Translations under genes and position numbers: made by a program | Shown here: piece by piece, positions 1 through 7,573 of the stretch | Layout of the letters: each line of letters opens with the position of its first letter | Position numbering within the stretch: the first letter of the stretch is position 1 | Assembly (NCBI GenBank): GCA_944324365.1 | Contig: CALUWA010000012.1 | Coordinates: 1-46,645 of the forward strand | Direction: 5' to 3' | DNA from: Candidatus Gastranaerophilales bacterium | GTDB lineage: Bacteria; Cyanobacteriota; Vampirovibrionia; Gastranaerophilales; Gastranaerophilaceae | DNA length: 46,645 bases | The notes under the pieces: generated by a model | Database searches by the model: none | What the model was told of the DNA's origin: nothing | Seen by the model: only the letters and a program-made list of their open reading frames with translations

Positions 1-167
1 CACTTAGACTGCTTCGCTTTTATCGTATATATGAAATTGTCAATCTTGCGTTTGAAAAGCTTGGCAAAAAACTTTATTATGCCACCAGCCACTTAGACTG
101 CTTCACTTTTATCGTATATATGAAATTGTCAACCCTGCGTTTGAAAAGCTTGGCAAAAACTTTATTA
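1..167. repeat. Tandem direct repeat, about 1.9 copies of an 89-bp unit
   Basis: The block at 2-79 recurs at 91-167 with only a few substitutions and one A lost from an A-run. Both copies begin ACTTAGACTGCTTC and end near CTTTATTA. The period is 89 bp and the first copy reaches the window edge, so more copies may lie outside. No reading frame is evident. It sits just downstream of the tRNA-Cys gene on that gene's strand. Confidence 0.85.
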
Positions 168-190
168 ACCTTGTTTTTTGCATTAAAAAA

Positions 191-261
191 GGCGACACCC
201 AGATTCGAACTGGGGGATAAGAGCTTTGCAGGCTCCTGCCTTACCACTTGGCCATGTCGCC
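191..261 (-). tRNA. tRNA-Cys (GCA)
   Basis: The reverse complement folds as a 71-nt cloverleaf. The acceptor arms are GGCGACA and TGTCGCC, the anticodon loop is CTGCAAA with anticodon GCA, and the T arm is CCCAG-TTCGAAT-CTGGG. The 3' CCA is not encoded; the gene runs directly into TTTTTT, which can serve as its terminator. A consensus promoter lies 11 bases upstream. Confidence 0.97.
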
Positions 262-271
262 TTGTTTCTTT

Positions 272-300
272 ATAATACGAAACACATAGCTTATTGTCAA
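272..300 (-). promoter_or_regulatory. Promoter of tRNA-Cys
   Basis: On the minus strand TTGACA (295-300), a 17-base spacer and TATTAT (272-277) form a near-consensus sigma-70 promoter. It lies between the stop of the glycosyltransferase gene and the 5' end of the tRNA, so the tRNA is transcribed on its own. Confidence 0.85.
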
Positions 301-311
301 TAGTTGACAGG

Positions 312-1307
312 CTATTCCATAACTTTTGCAGCTATATCTTCTGCCGTGATTTTTAAGCAGTCAATAGTATCGCAGGTCGTAAGCCGTCTTTCCCACAGGC
401 ATGGTTTTAACGGACATTTGTCGTTTGCTTTTATCGGGATTACCATGTCTGATTGCGGAATTAATTTTTTGTCATCAGTAGGCCCGAATATTACGTAAGT
501 TTTTGTTTTTAATGCTACCGCAACATGTAATGGTGCGGAATCCGAACATAGAAATTTTTCCGCGCTTGATATCAATTCGCCCAAATCTCTCATTGAACGG
601 GTTTTGCCGTAATAGTTTTCAAAGTTTTCAGACTCTTTGCAGCTTATGTTGTTCAAAATTGTTTCAATGCAATCCTTATCATCAGGGCCGCCGGCAAGGA
701 TTACGTGTTTGCCGTTTTTAACAAGTAATTCGACAGTTTGTGCCCAAACCTCTGCTCCGACCGTTTTTATACATCCTTTTTGAACACTCACTTTGCTTAC
801 GCCGGGATGTATTAATACTGTATTCGGACGCTTAGGCTGAGGAACTATGTTTACTTCCGGCAAATGTGTTCTATGGTTTGTTAACGGAGTAACTAAATCA
901 TGATACATCGCACACGCATATTGGTTCTTGTTAAGCGGAACGACTTTTGTCAAAAGTTTTCGGCTTAAGTTTCCGGTATCATAGCCGTAACGTTTTTTTA
1001 TTCCCGTAAGCCATAACAATATACTTATAAATTTATTCCCGCCGGAAGAGATTGCAATATCAAACTTTCCTTTTCTTGCGAGAAAAATAAGTTTCAAAAG
1101 TTCTAAATATTTATTCTTCCCCTTAATATCAATTAAAAATAAATCGTCTATTATGTCTGTTAAATCCTTAACGCTTTTGCTTCTCGGTTCAAGCGCAAGG
1201 GTTATTTTTGAATTTGGAAATTCTTTCTTTAATGAAATTAATGCAGGCAAAAAGAAAATCTCATCGCCTATTCCGCCAAAATTTATTGCTAAAATATTCT
1301 TATCCAT
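312..1307 (-). CDS. Glycosyltransferase family 9 (heptosyltransferase-like)
   Basis: The protein resembles the ADP-heptose:LPS heptosyltransferase family (GT9), which transfers sugars during lipopolysaccharide or other glycan assembly at the inner face of the cytoplasmic membrane. Visible hallmarks are the N-terminal NFGGIGDEIFFLPAL segment, the middle VLIHPGVS stretch, and the C-terminal SAEKFLCSDSAPLHVA and FGPTD segments that form the nucleotide-sugar site. An in-frame ATG exists at 1346, but that start would run across the comM promoter and add 13 residues before the usual family N-terminus. The ATG at 1307 is preferred; TATAAA lies just upstream of it and no Shine-Dalgarno site is visible, so the mRNA may be leaderless. 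The gene is divergent from comM. The exact sugar substrate cannot be told. Confidence 0.85.
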   Translation of the reverse strand: MDKNILAINFGGIGDEIFFLPALISLKKEFPNSKITLALEPRSKSVKDLTDIIDDLFLIDIKGKNKYLELLKLIFLARKGKFDIAISSGGNKFISILLWLTGIKKRYGYDTGNLSRKLLTKVVPLNKNQYACAMYHDLVTPLTNHRTHLPEVNIVPQPKRPNTVLIHPGVSKVSVQKGCIKTVGAEVWAQTVELLVKNGKHVILAGGPDDKDCIETILNNISCKESENFENYYGKTRSMRDLGELISSAEKFLCSDSAPLHVAVALKTKTYVIFGPTDDKKLIPQSDMVIPIKANDKCPLKPCLWERRLTTCDTIDCLKITAEDIAAKVME

Positions 1308-1347
1308 AACGTAATTTATATTATCAAAAAAATAATTTATTTTCATG

Positions 1348-1353
1348 TATAAT
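1348..1353 (+). promoter_or_regulatory. -10 box of comM, six bases before the ATG
   Basis: TATAAT is followed by exactly six bases and then the comM ATG at 1360. Transcription would begin at or next to the start codon. No convincing -35 is seen, although TG directly precedes the hexamer. Confidence 0.6.
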
Positions 1354-1359
1354 TAACGT

Positions 1360-2898
1360 ATGGTAAATAAGGTTACAACAGCGGCAGTTATCGGCTTGGA
1401 TGCATATAAAGTTGATGTGGAAGTAGATGTTACAAATTCACTTCCGGGAATGGCTATCGTGGGGCTTCCGGATGCGGCTGTTAATGAAGCACGCGACAGG
1501 GTGCGTTCTGCAACAAGAAACTCAAATTTAACCTTTCCGGACAGAAAAATTGTTGTCAATCTTGCGCCGGCTGACTTAAAAAAAGAGGGAACTAACTTTG
1601 ATCTGCCTATTGCAATTGGAGTTCAGGTTGAAGAAGGTGTTGTAGAACCTGAGGCGGTTAAAGATTATGCTTTTATCGGGGAACTTTCGCTGGACGGAAG
1701 CCTGAGGGGTGTAAGCGGTGTTTTGCCTCTTGTAATAGGGCTTAAGTCTTTTGGTGTGAAAAATGTCATAGTTCCTGCAGTAAATGCCAAAGAAGCTGCA
1801 CTTGTTGACGGGATTAATGTTTACGGTGCCGCATCTTTAAGCGAAGTTGTAGAACATTTTTCTGAAAATCCTATACAGCCGCTTGCGATTGATATTAAAC
1901 AGTATCTTGCGCAAAATGATATGGAAGAATTTGTTTATGATTTTAAAGATGTAAAAGGCCAGCAAAAGGCAAAACGAGCACTGGAAATTGCTGCTGCCGG
2001 TGGACATAATATTTTGATGATTGGTGCGCCGGGTTCGGGAAAAAGTCTTATGGCAAAATGTTTCCCTTCAATTCTGCCGCCTCTTGAGTTTTCGGAAGCG
2101 TTGGAACTTACAAAAATATACAGTATTTGCGGGCTTCTCTCTTCGGACAAGCCTTTAATGACAAAACGTCCTTTTCGAATGGTTCATCATACCGCTTCTG
2201 CAAACGGAATTATCGGCGGCGGTGCTAACCCTAAGCCCGGAGAAATTACACTTGCACACAGAGGAGTTCTTTTTCTTGATGAAATGGTTGAATTTCCGCG
2301 TGTGGTTTTGGAAGTTCTGCGCCAGCCGCTTGAAGACGGCGAGATTGTTATTTCACGAACAAAACATTCGGTTAAATATCCGGCTAAATTTTTGCTGTTA
2401 GGTGCTATGAACCCTTGTCCATGCGGATATTTGGGCGACAAAGAAAAACAATGCACCTGCAGTGAATTTCAAATTCAAAGATATCTGGCACGTTTGTCCG
2501 GGCCGCTTTTGGACAGGATTGATTTGCAAATAGATGTTCCGCGTTTGTCTGCGCAAGAATTATTGAATTATAACGTTAAAGAAGAATCTTCTGCACAAAT
2601 ACGCCAAAGGGTAATAAAAGCCAGAAACATTCAGCTTGAAAGATATAAAAATGACGGGATATTGACAAATTCCGAACTGACTCCGAAACTAATCAAAAAA
2701 TACTGTCAAATTGATGAAAAATCCGGAGAACTTTTCCGGGCTGCTATTGTTAAGTACCAGCTTTCCGGCAGACGGTACGACAGAATATTAAAACTTGCAA
2801 GAACGATTGCGGATTTGGACGGTTCGGAAAATATTCAGCAAAATCATTTGATGCAGGCGCTTCAATACCGTGTATTTTCTTCTGAGCAGCTTGCGTAA
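1360..2898 (+). CDS. comM: YifB/ComM family AAA+ ATPase (Mg-chelatase-like)
   Basis: At 512 residues the length is typical of ComM (YifB), a hexameric helicase that promotes branch migration when incoming DNA recombines during natural transformation. The order is usual for the family: an N-terminal Lon-protease-like domain (from VTTAAVIGLDAYKVDVEVD), a central Mg-chelatase/AAA+ module with Walker A GAPGSGKS at residues 223-230, a LFLDEMVEF Walker B segment, the NPCPCGY cysteine motif, and a C-terminal helical lid (LSGRRYDRILKLARTIADL). It is divergent from the glycosyltransferase gene. TATAAT sits six bases before the ATG and there is no Shine-Dalgarno site, so the mRNA is probably leaderless. 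Its presence, with a prepilin-like gene elsewhere in the window, is compatible with DNA uptake. Confidence 0.95.
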   Translation: MVNKVTTAAVIGLDAYKVDVEVDVTNSLPGMAIVGLPDAAVNEARDRVRSATRNSNLTFPDRKIVVNLAPADLKKEGTNFDLPIAIGVQVEEGVVEPEAVKDYAFIGELSLDGSLRGVSGVLPLVIGLKSFGVKNVIVPAVNAKEAALVDGINVYGAASLSEVVEHFSENPIQPLAIDIKQYLAQNDMEEFVYDFKDVKGQQKAKRALEIAAAGGHNILMIGAPGSGKSLMAKCFPSILPPLEFSEALELTKIYSICGLLSSDKPLMTKRPFRMVHHTASANGIIGGGANPKPGEITLAHRGVLFLDEMVEFPRVVLEVLRQPLEDGEIVISRTKHSVKYPAKFLLLGAMNPCPCGYLGDKEKQCTCSEFQIQRYLARLSGPLLDRIDLQIDVPRLSAQELLNYNVKEESSAQIRQRVIKARNIQLERYKNDGILTNSELTPKLIKKYCQIDEKSGELFRAAIVKYQLSGRRYDRILKLARTIADLDGSENIQQNHLMQALQYRVFSSEQLA

Positions 2899-2919
2899 TA
2901 TTGAAAAAAGAATTATAAT
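2891..2919 (+). promoter_or_regulatory. Promoter of the U32 gene (leaderless)
   Basis: TTGCGT (2891-2896), a 17-base spacer and TATAAT (2914-2919) are followed by six bases and the ATG at 2926. The -35 lies inside the last codons of comM. Confidence 0.65.
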
Positions 2920-2925
2920 GCTTTT

Positions 2926-4599
2926 ATGAAAGAGATTAAAATTGTAGCTCCGGTTAAAAAGCCGGAGGATATCGGGACTTTTGCTGCATCTACTTCTTGC
3001 AGGGATTACTATGTTTATTATAAGCGATTTCTTAATAATAACTTTGATTATGTGACGGATTTTGTTAATGCTGCTAAGGCTAACAAATGCGCCATTTATA
3101 TAAATTTTAAACACGATATAACGGAAGAAAATTTGCCTGAAATTAAGAAGATGCTGAAGTTTTTAAAAACAGCCGGTATTGACGGTATTTTTATTAACAG
3201 TTTCGCTATTTTAGAGGCTATCAAAGTTTTTAATCTGCCTTTTAAAGTTATTGTTGATTCCTACTTTGATATCCATAATCTTGCGGGAATAGATTTTTTA
3301 AACAGCTTCCATAAGGTTGATGAAATTATTATCACGGAAGAAATCTATATGAAAAATATAGAAAAAATTAAAAAATATACTAAACTTCCGCTTGCAATAG
3401 ATACAGATAATCTGCCTTACTGCGCCGAAGAAATTAAAAAATCCGGTGCTATTGATAAAGTTGTTATTAAGGGAAAATTTGCTAATTCAGAAGAAATTCT
3501 TGAGGGAATTGAGCTTATTCAAAAAATACTTGATAAGCCAAAACTTTTTAAAAAGCAAAAATTGCCTTTTAAACATGTCAGAAAGAGCATTTATCAAACA
3601 AATCACTTTTCCGGCGAAATGATTTGTGCAGAAGGCAAAGACTTCAAGTTCAGTCGTAATATTCAGAATTTTGAGTGGAATATTAAGCGTACCAGAATTA
3701 ATAAAGAAATTGAGTATAAAAAAACTGATGAATTTAGAATAAATTTGAGGCTGTCTGAACTTGCACAGCTGAAAGAACTGGAAAAATACATAAAAAAAAT
3801 CGGAAGTAATCCTGTTTATTCAATAGAATACGGCGAAATTTTATCTACCTGCGATCTTTCAACCAGCAGTTTCAGCGAAATCATCACTAAAGTTAAAAAG
3901 TTTTGTGCAAAGCATGATATAAAATTTCAACTGTCTACGCCGCGTATTCTTATAGAACGTGATTTTGACAGGGTTTTTGAATACGGCAAGCAGCTTATGC
4001 TTTCAGAACCGCTGCCGGATAGTGTTATTATCAACAATATAGGGTATTTTTGGGCATTCATAAATGACAATGAAATAAATCATATTCCGATAGAAATCGG
4101 GCAGGGTATAAATTTGTTAAACAGTTTATCTGTAAAGTGTCTGAATAATCTTGCGCAAATTGATACAATTGATTTTACATCCTTTACGGATATGGATAGT
4201 GCGATTTTGACTGCCAAAAAATTGAAAAATATTATTCCTAATAAGAAATATACCATTGCAGGCAATATTCGCGTTCCTAGTTTGGGATTGTGTCCTTTGA
4301 ATAATGACAGCGCCATTATTTCAAGACTCTCCTGTAAAGCTCCTTGCCATAAGGGTGGTTTTGCCCTCAGGGACCCGTCTTTGGATAAAATTTTCCCGTT
4401 TACTTGTGACGGTTTTTGCCGGATGCATATGTTTGAGGACAGGGTTTTGGAAGATTTTGAGGATGTGAATAAACTGCATAAGGCCGGATTTAATGAGTTT
4501 GTCTTTGACTTTTCGGCTCTTAACTCAAAGTATGTACCTATTCTGCTGGATAAGTTTTTAAAAGCAGAAAGTGCTATTCTGGTAGTGTCCGGAAAATAG
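2926..4599 (+). CDS. Peptidase U32 family (collagenase-like) protein
   Basis: This 557-residue protein looks like a U32-family protein. Members include YegQ/RlhA and UbiU/UbiV, which carry an iron-sulfur cluster and act in RNA or quinone hydroxylation; some others are annotated as collagenases. The C-terminal half has the expected cysteine pattern: GLCPLN, SCKAPCHKGGFALRD, then FPFTCDGFCRMHMFEDR. The first 200 residues also read like a TIM-barrel half (DGIFINSFAILEA, VIVDSYFDIHNL), so the protein may contain two U32-like halves. The start is fixed by a promoter ending six bases before the ATG. Its stop abuts the stop of the convergent ctpA gene. The substrate is unknown. Confidence 0.75.
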   Translation: MKEIKIVAPVKKPEDIGTFAASTSCRDYYVYYKRFLNNNFDYVTDFVNAAKANKCAIYINFKHDITEENLPEIKKMLKFLKTAGIDGIFINSFAILEAIKVFNLPFKVIVDSYFDIHNLAGIDFLNSFHKVDEIIITEEIYMKNIEKIKKYTKLPLAIDTDNLPYCAEEIKKSGAIDKVVIKGKFANSEEILEGIELIQKILDKPKLFKKQKLPFKHVRKSIYQTNHFSGEMICAEGKDFKFSRNIQNFEWNIKRTRINKEIEYKKTDEFRINLRLSELAQLKELEKYIKKIGSNPVYSIEYGEILSTCDLSTSSFSEIITKVKKFCAKHDIKFQLSTPRILIERDFDRVFEYGKQLMLSEPLPDSVIINNIGYFWAFINDNEINHIPIEIGQGINLLNSLSVKCLNNLAQIDTIDFTSFTDMDSAILTAKKLKNIIPNKKYTIAGNIRVPSLGLCPLNNDSAIISRLSCKAPCHKGGFALRDPSLDKIFPFTCDGFCRMHMFEDRVLEDFEDVNKLHKAGFNEFVFDFSALNSKYVPILLDKFLKAESAILVVSGK

Positions 4600-5829
4600 T
4601 TACTTGCTTTGGCTTATCATTTTTGAAAGTGTATTTTTTGCGACTTGGAGCTGAACATCTTCGCGATTTCTGATATTTTTTTCGGTAAACTGTACTTCAA
4701 TATCAGGTTTTATGCCCTTTTTATTAATATCGGTTCCGGAAGGTGTAAGATATTTTGCAACAGTCAGGTTCAATCCGGTTTCATTTTCAAGCGGGATTAT
4801 TTTTTGTACCATTCCTTTTCCGAAAGTTTTTGTGCCGATAAGTTTTGCGCGGTGGTAATCTTTTAAGGCACCTGATAAAATTTCGCTTGCGCTTGCGCTG
4901 CCGCCGTCAATCAATACTACTACTGGTTTTGTTATCATAAAATCTGTTTCTTGCGCCTGAATGTCGTATTTGTAGCCGTTTCTGCCGACGATACTCACAA
5001 TTTTACCTTCAGGTATGAATAAATTTGCAATGAATATTGCATTTGGCAGCAGTCCGCCGGTGTTTCCGCGAAGGTCGATTACAAGTCCTTCCGCTTTTTT
5101 GGTTTTTTCTACTGCTTCAAGAAATTCGTTAGGGGTTGTTGAACCGATAAAACTTGTTATCTGGATATAACCAATGTTGTTTTCAACATTACTCTTAACT
5201 GTTTTGATTTTTATTTCTTTTCTTAAAACTTTTTTGGTAAACTTGTCGTTATTCCGAAGAATAGTTAATTGTACGGTAGTGTTTTCCGGGCCTCTTACAA
5301 GGTTTGCGACTTCTGCAACGGAAAGGCCGTTTGCGTCTTTTCCGTCAATATCGAGAATTATATCGCCTGCCTGAAGATTTGCACTTTGAGCCGGAGTGCC
5401 CTCGATTACATTGATGATATGGACTTTTCCCGCGATGCTTGATATATTTACGCCTATGCCTGTAATTTTTGAATCTATAGATGTGTTTTGGTCGTTATAT
5501 TCCATCTTATCCATAAATCTTGAATAAGGATCGTTTAAACTGGCAAGCATGGAATCTATTGCAACTTTTGCATCCGCATCGGTTTTGATTTTACCTTCGT
5601 AGTGCTCTTTCCATCTGCTCCATACCTGCTGGTTCATTGAGGCATCATAATAATTTGTTTTGGCAATATTCCAAACATTTTCAAAAAGTTTTTGGGAGGA
5701 TATATAATCATGGTTAACCATCTCCTCATTTGTAGTGTAGATAGGATTGTTGGCTGTCATAAAGACTTTGTTCAAGCCGAATAACGCCAAAACCATGACT
5801 ATAAAAATGTATATTTCTTTTCTCTTCAT
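4600..5829 (-). CDS. ctpA: C-terminal processing peptidase, S41 family (CtpA-like)
   Basis: This is a periplasmic serine protease with an N-terminal hydrophobic anchor (IYIFIVMVLALFGLNKVF), a helical region, a PDZ domain (GIGVNISS to LRKEIKIKTVKS) and an S41 catalytic domain. The nucleophile is the serine in GGSASASE and the lysine base lies in GTKTFGKG, the Ser-Lys dyad of the family. CtpA-type enzymes trim the C-termini of exported proteins. The open frame continues upstream to a TTG at 5847, but the ATG at 5829 gives the normal short cytoplasmic N-terminus. A weak -10-like TTAAAT lies six bases before that ATG. The gene converges on the U32 gene with no gap. Confidence 0.93.
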   Translation of the reverse strand: MKRKEIYIFIVMVLALFGLNKVFMTANNPIYTTNEEMVNHDYISSQKLFENVWNIAKTNYYDASMNQQVWSRWKEHYEGKIKTDADAKVAIDSMLASLNDPYSRFMDKMEYNDQNTSIDSKITGIGVNISSIAGKVHIINVIEGTPAQSANLQAGDIILDIDGKDANGLSVAEVANLVRGPENTTVQLTILRNNDKFTKKVLRKEIKIKTVKSNVENNIGYIQITSFIGSTTPNEFLEAVEKTKKAEGLVIDLRGNTGGLLPNAIFIANLFIPEGKIVSIVGRNGYKYDIQAQETDFMITKPVVVLIDGGSASASEILSGALKDYHRAKLIGTKTFGKGMVQKIIPLENETGLNLTVAKYLTPSGTDINKKGIKPDIEVQFTEKNIRNREDVQLQVAKNTLSKMISQSK

Positions 5830-5942
5830 ACAAATATTTAACACCAAGTGTTATTTATAATCAATATACTTTTTTAGTAGTCTGAAGGGATATACGATTA
5901 AATTTAAAGTTTTGAAAATTTGTTTGTACATCTCAAAACTAG

Positions 5943-6044
5943 TTACATAACCCATATTATGTACATCTATCGGCCACATACATAAGTTATGTAATTTATT
6001 TGTTCATTTTTTCTTCTTTGGCATCAAAGAAGAAAAAAAGGAAC
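5943..6044 (-). repeat. Composite repeat element, copy A (52-bp palindromic block plus hairpin)
   Basis: A 52-bp block at 5943-5994 has 9-bp ends TTACATAAC and GTTATGTAA and occurs again at 19916-19967 and 43439-43490, and in truncated form at 6796-6840. It is followed by a hairpin at 6002-6044 starting GTTCATTTTTTCTTCTTTG with a GCAT loop and a nearly complementary right arm ending GGAAC. Copy A faces copy B, so the pair bounds a gene-free segment of about 0.9 kb. Confidence 0.85.
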
Positions 6045-6585
6045 CTTTCACGACCAAATGAAAGAGTGAAGCCATTTTGCACGTTTCGAGCAAAGCTCTC
6101 AACTGCAAAAGAAGGCAAGAAAAGAAAACACGCAAACGTTCCCTGCATTTCGCTGACGCTCAATGCCTAAATATTATTTGAGCTTTCAGCTCAAATTCTT
6201 TTAGGGCTCACTATCGCACTTCGTGCACGTTCGCCTGATACAATTCTACCAGACGTCATTGCGAGCGTTAGCGAAGCAATCCAGGAAATTTTCTATGGGT
6301 TTATGGATTGCTTCGTCGCGTTGCTCCTCGCAATGACGCCTCATGTCATCCTTACAAAGCGAACCGCCGCAACGAAGTGAGGACGAGTGAGCCTGTATGC
6401 AGAGCTGAGCGTAGCGAAGGATCTCTGTTTAATGAGATTCTTCGGGCTGCGCCCTCAGAATGACGCATGGTGTCATCCTGAACTTGGTTGACTACTTTTT
6501 CAAAAATCTTTGATTTTTTGAAAAATGTCCGGTTTCCCGCAGGATCTTATTTCTTCGCAATTTACGGATATATAGTAACTCTTTT
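6045..6585. repeat. Gene-free region with REP-like palindromes
   Basis: No coding frame is supported here. The stretch is packed with palindromes built from two recurring words. One, seen at 6254-6285 and inverted at 6304-6338, contains CGTCATTGCGAGCG and AGCGAAGCAATCCA; the pair can fold as one long hairpin. The other, at 6434-6465, is GAGATTCTTCGGGCTGCG followed by CCCTCAGAATGACG. A related unit lies near 6402-6427. The same words recur at 6586 and 19629-19734, which is typical of REP/BIME-type interspersed repeats. Confidence 0.8.
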
Positions 6586-6840
6586 CCTGGATTGCTTCGC
6601 TTCGCTCGCAATGACGTGAAATGCGCTGCGTTGTCCTTAGCAGCGCTTAACGATTTCGTTTGCGTAGCAAACGGAACGTACGTCCATTCGATCAAAGCGA
6701 TGCCGCAGGCAGCGCAGATATCTTTTGCGTGTTTTTCTCTTTTGGTTCATTTTCTCTTTTTACTTCGCAAATAAAAAGAGAAAATGAACAATAATTTACA
6801 TAACTTATGTATGTGGTCGATAGATGCACATAAAGTTAAA
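6586..6840 (+). repeat. Composite repeat element, copy B (REP unit, conserved spacer, hairpin, palindromic block)
   Basis: The order is a REP-like unit (6586-6615), about 130 bp of conserved sequence rich in small hairpins, a perfect 17-bp-stem hairpin (6745-6761 with 6773-6789, 11-nt loop), and the left part of the 52-bp palindromic block from 6796. It matches 19668-19967 over its whole length, apart from an extra REP unit there. It ends 4 bp from the stop codon of the minus-strand gene at 6845, so the hairpin may act as its terminator. Confidence 0.85.
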
Positions 6841-6844
6841 ACAA

Positions 6845-7525
6845 TTACAAATCCTCAAAACCCGGCGATGTTGCAGGAAGATTTCTGTACCCCTTATTTG
6901 AATGTACTGTCTTTTTAATATATTTATTGGAATAATTACCTTTTTCAAACAGTTTTTTTAAGGTGTTTTCTCTGGTTACAAGCGGATGGAGATTTTCGTC
7001 ACTTTCCGGGTATATTCTTAAAATCTCGCACCAGACAGCTGCTTCCATTGTCCAGGCATACGTTTCTTCTGCAAGCGAGTTGTACTCATCCTGATGAAGT
7101 GCTTCGTGTGCAAGGAGTGCTGCAATTGCTCCAGGAGGGGCATCCTTATGGCGCGGATTTATATATATAAATAAATTTTTACCCTTTTTCCAGCCTAAGG
7201 CGTCAAATGATTTGTATTCGGGGTTGATTTCGGATAAATCCTTAAATTCTATTTTTACTGCTCTTTGAGAAAGATTATTCCCTAAAATGGCGTTCCTGGA
7301 AAATTCACCGTTAGTGCCTTTTAGCATATCAAGCGCAACATATATCAAAGGATCTTTGCCGGTTGATTTATATACCGGGATAATTCCTTCTATGTATTCT
7401 TTAGTGTATTTTTTTGGAAAATTTGCAGGTATTGTGTAGTCATCCAGTTTACCCTTAGAATATGCCGGCATAATCAGAATTGCTTGCGCTAATGCCAGTG
7501 TGCACAGTATCTTTTTCAAATCCAT
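6845..7525 (-). CDS. Secreted putative zinc metallopeptidase (HExxH)
   Basis: The 226-residue product starts with a signal peptide (MDLKKILCTLALAQ... with a likely cut after AYS). Its middle contains LLAHEALHQDEYNSLAEETYAW: HEALH fits the HExxH zinc motif, and the glutamates 10-12 residues later could give the third ligand. This suggests a periplasmic or surface metallopeptidase, but the rest resembles no family I recognise. GAGGAG lies about 8 bases before the ATG, and TATAAT is visible further upstream, so this gene has a normal leader. Its signal peptide end (PAYSK) is nearly identical to that of the outer-membrane-like protein at 9711-10628. Proteolytic activity is inferred from the motif only. 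Confidence 0.6.
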   Translation of the reverse strand: MDLKKILCTLALAQAILIMPAYSKGKLDDYTIPANFPKKYTKEYIEGIIPVYKSTGKDPLIYVALDMLKGTNGEFSRNAILGNNLSQRAVKIEFKDLSEINPEYKSFDALGWKKGKNLFIYINPRHKDAPPGAIAALLAHEALHQDEYNSLAEETYAWTMEAAVWCEILRIYPESDENLHPLVTRENTLKKLFEKGNYSNKYIKKTVHSNKGYRNLPATSPGFEDL

Positions 7526-7573
7526 ATAGGTTATCTCCTCTTAATCCCTAATATATTCATATTATACTTATAT

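Noticed and set aside
1-167. CRISPR-like array
   Set aside because: Two 89-bp units without short regular spacers and without cas genes; it is an ordinary tandem repeat.
6592-6774. Open frame similar to one at 19674-19943
   Set aside because: Both frames are translations of the REP/hairpin module; the frame is broken differently in the two copies by a one-base length change, and neither has a ribosome site.
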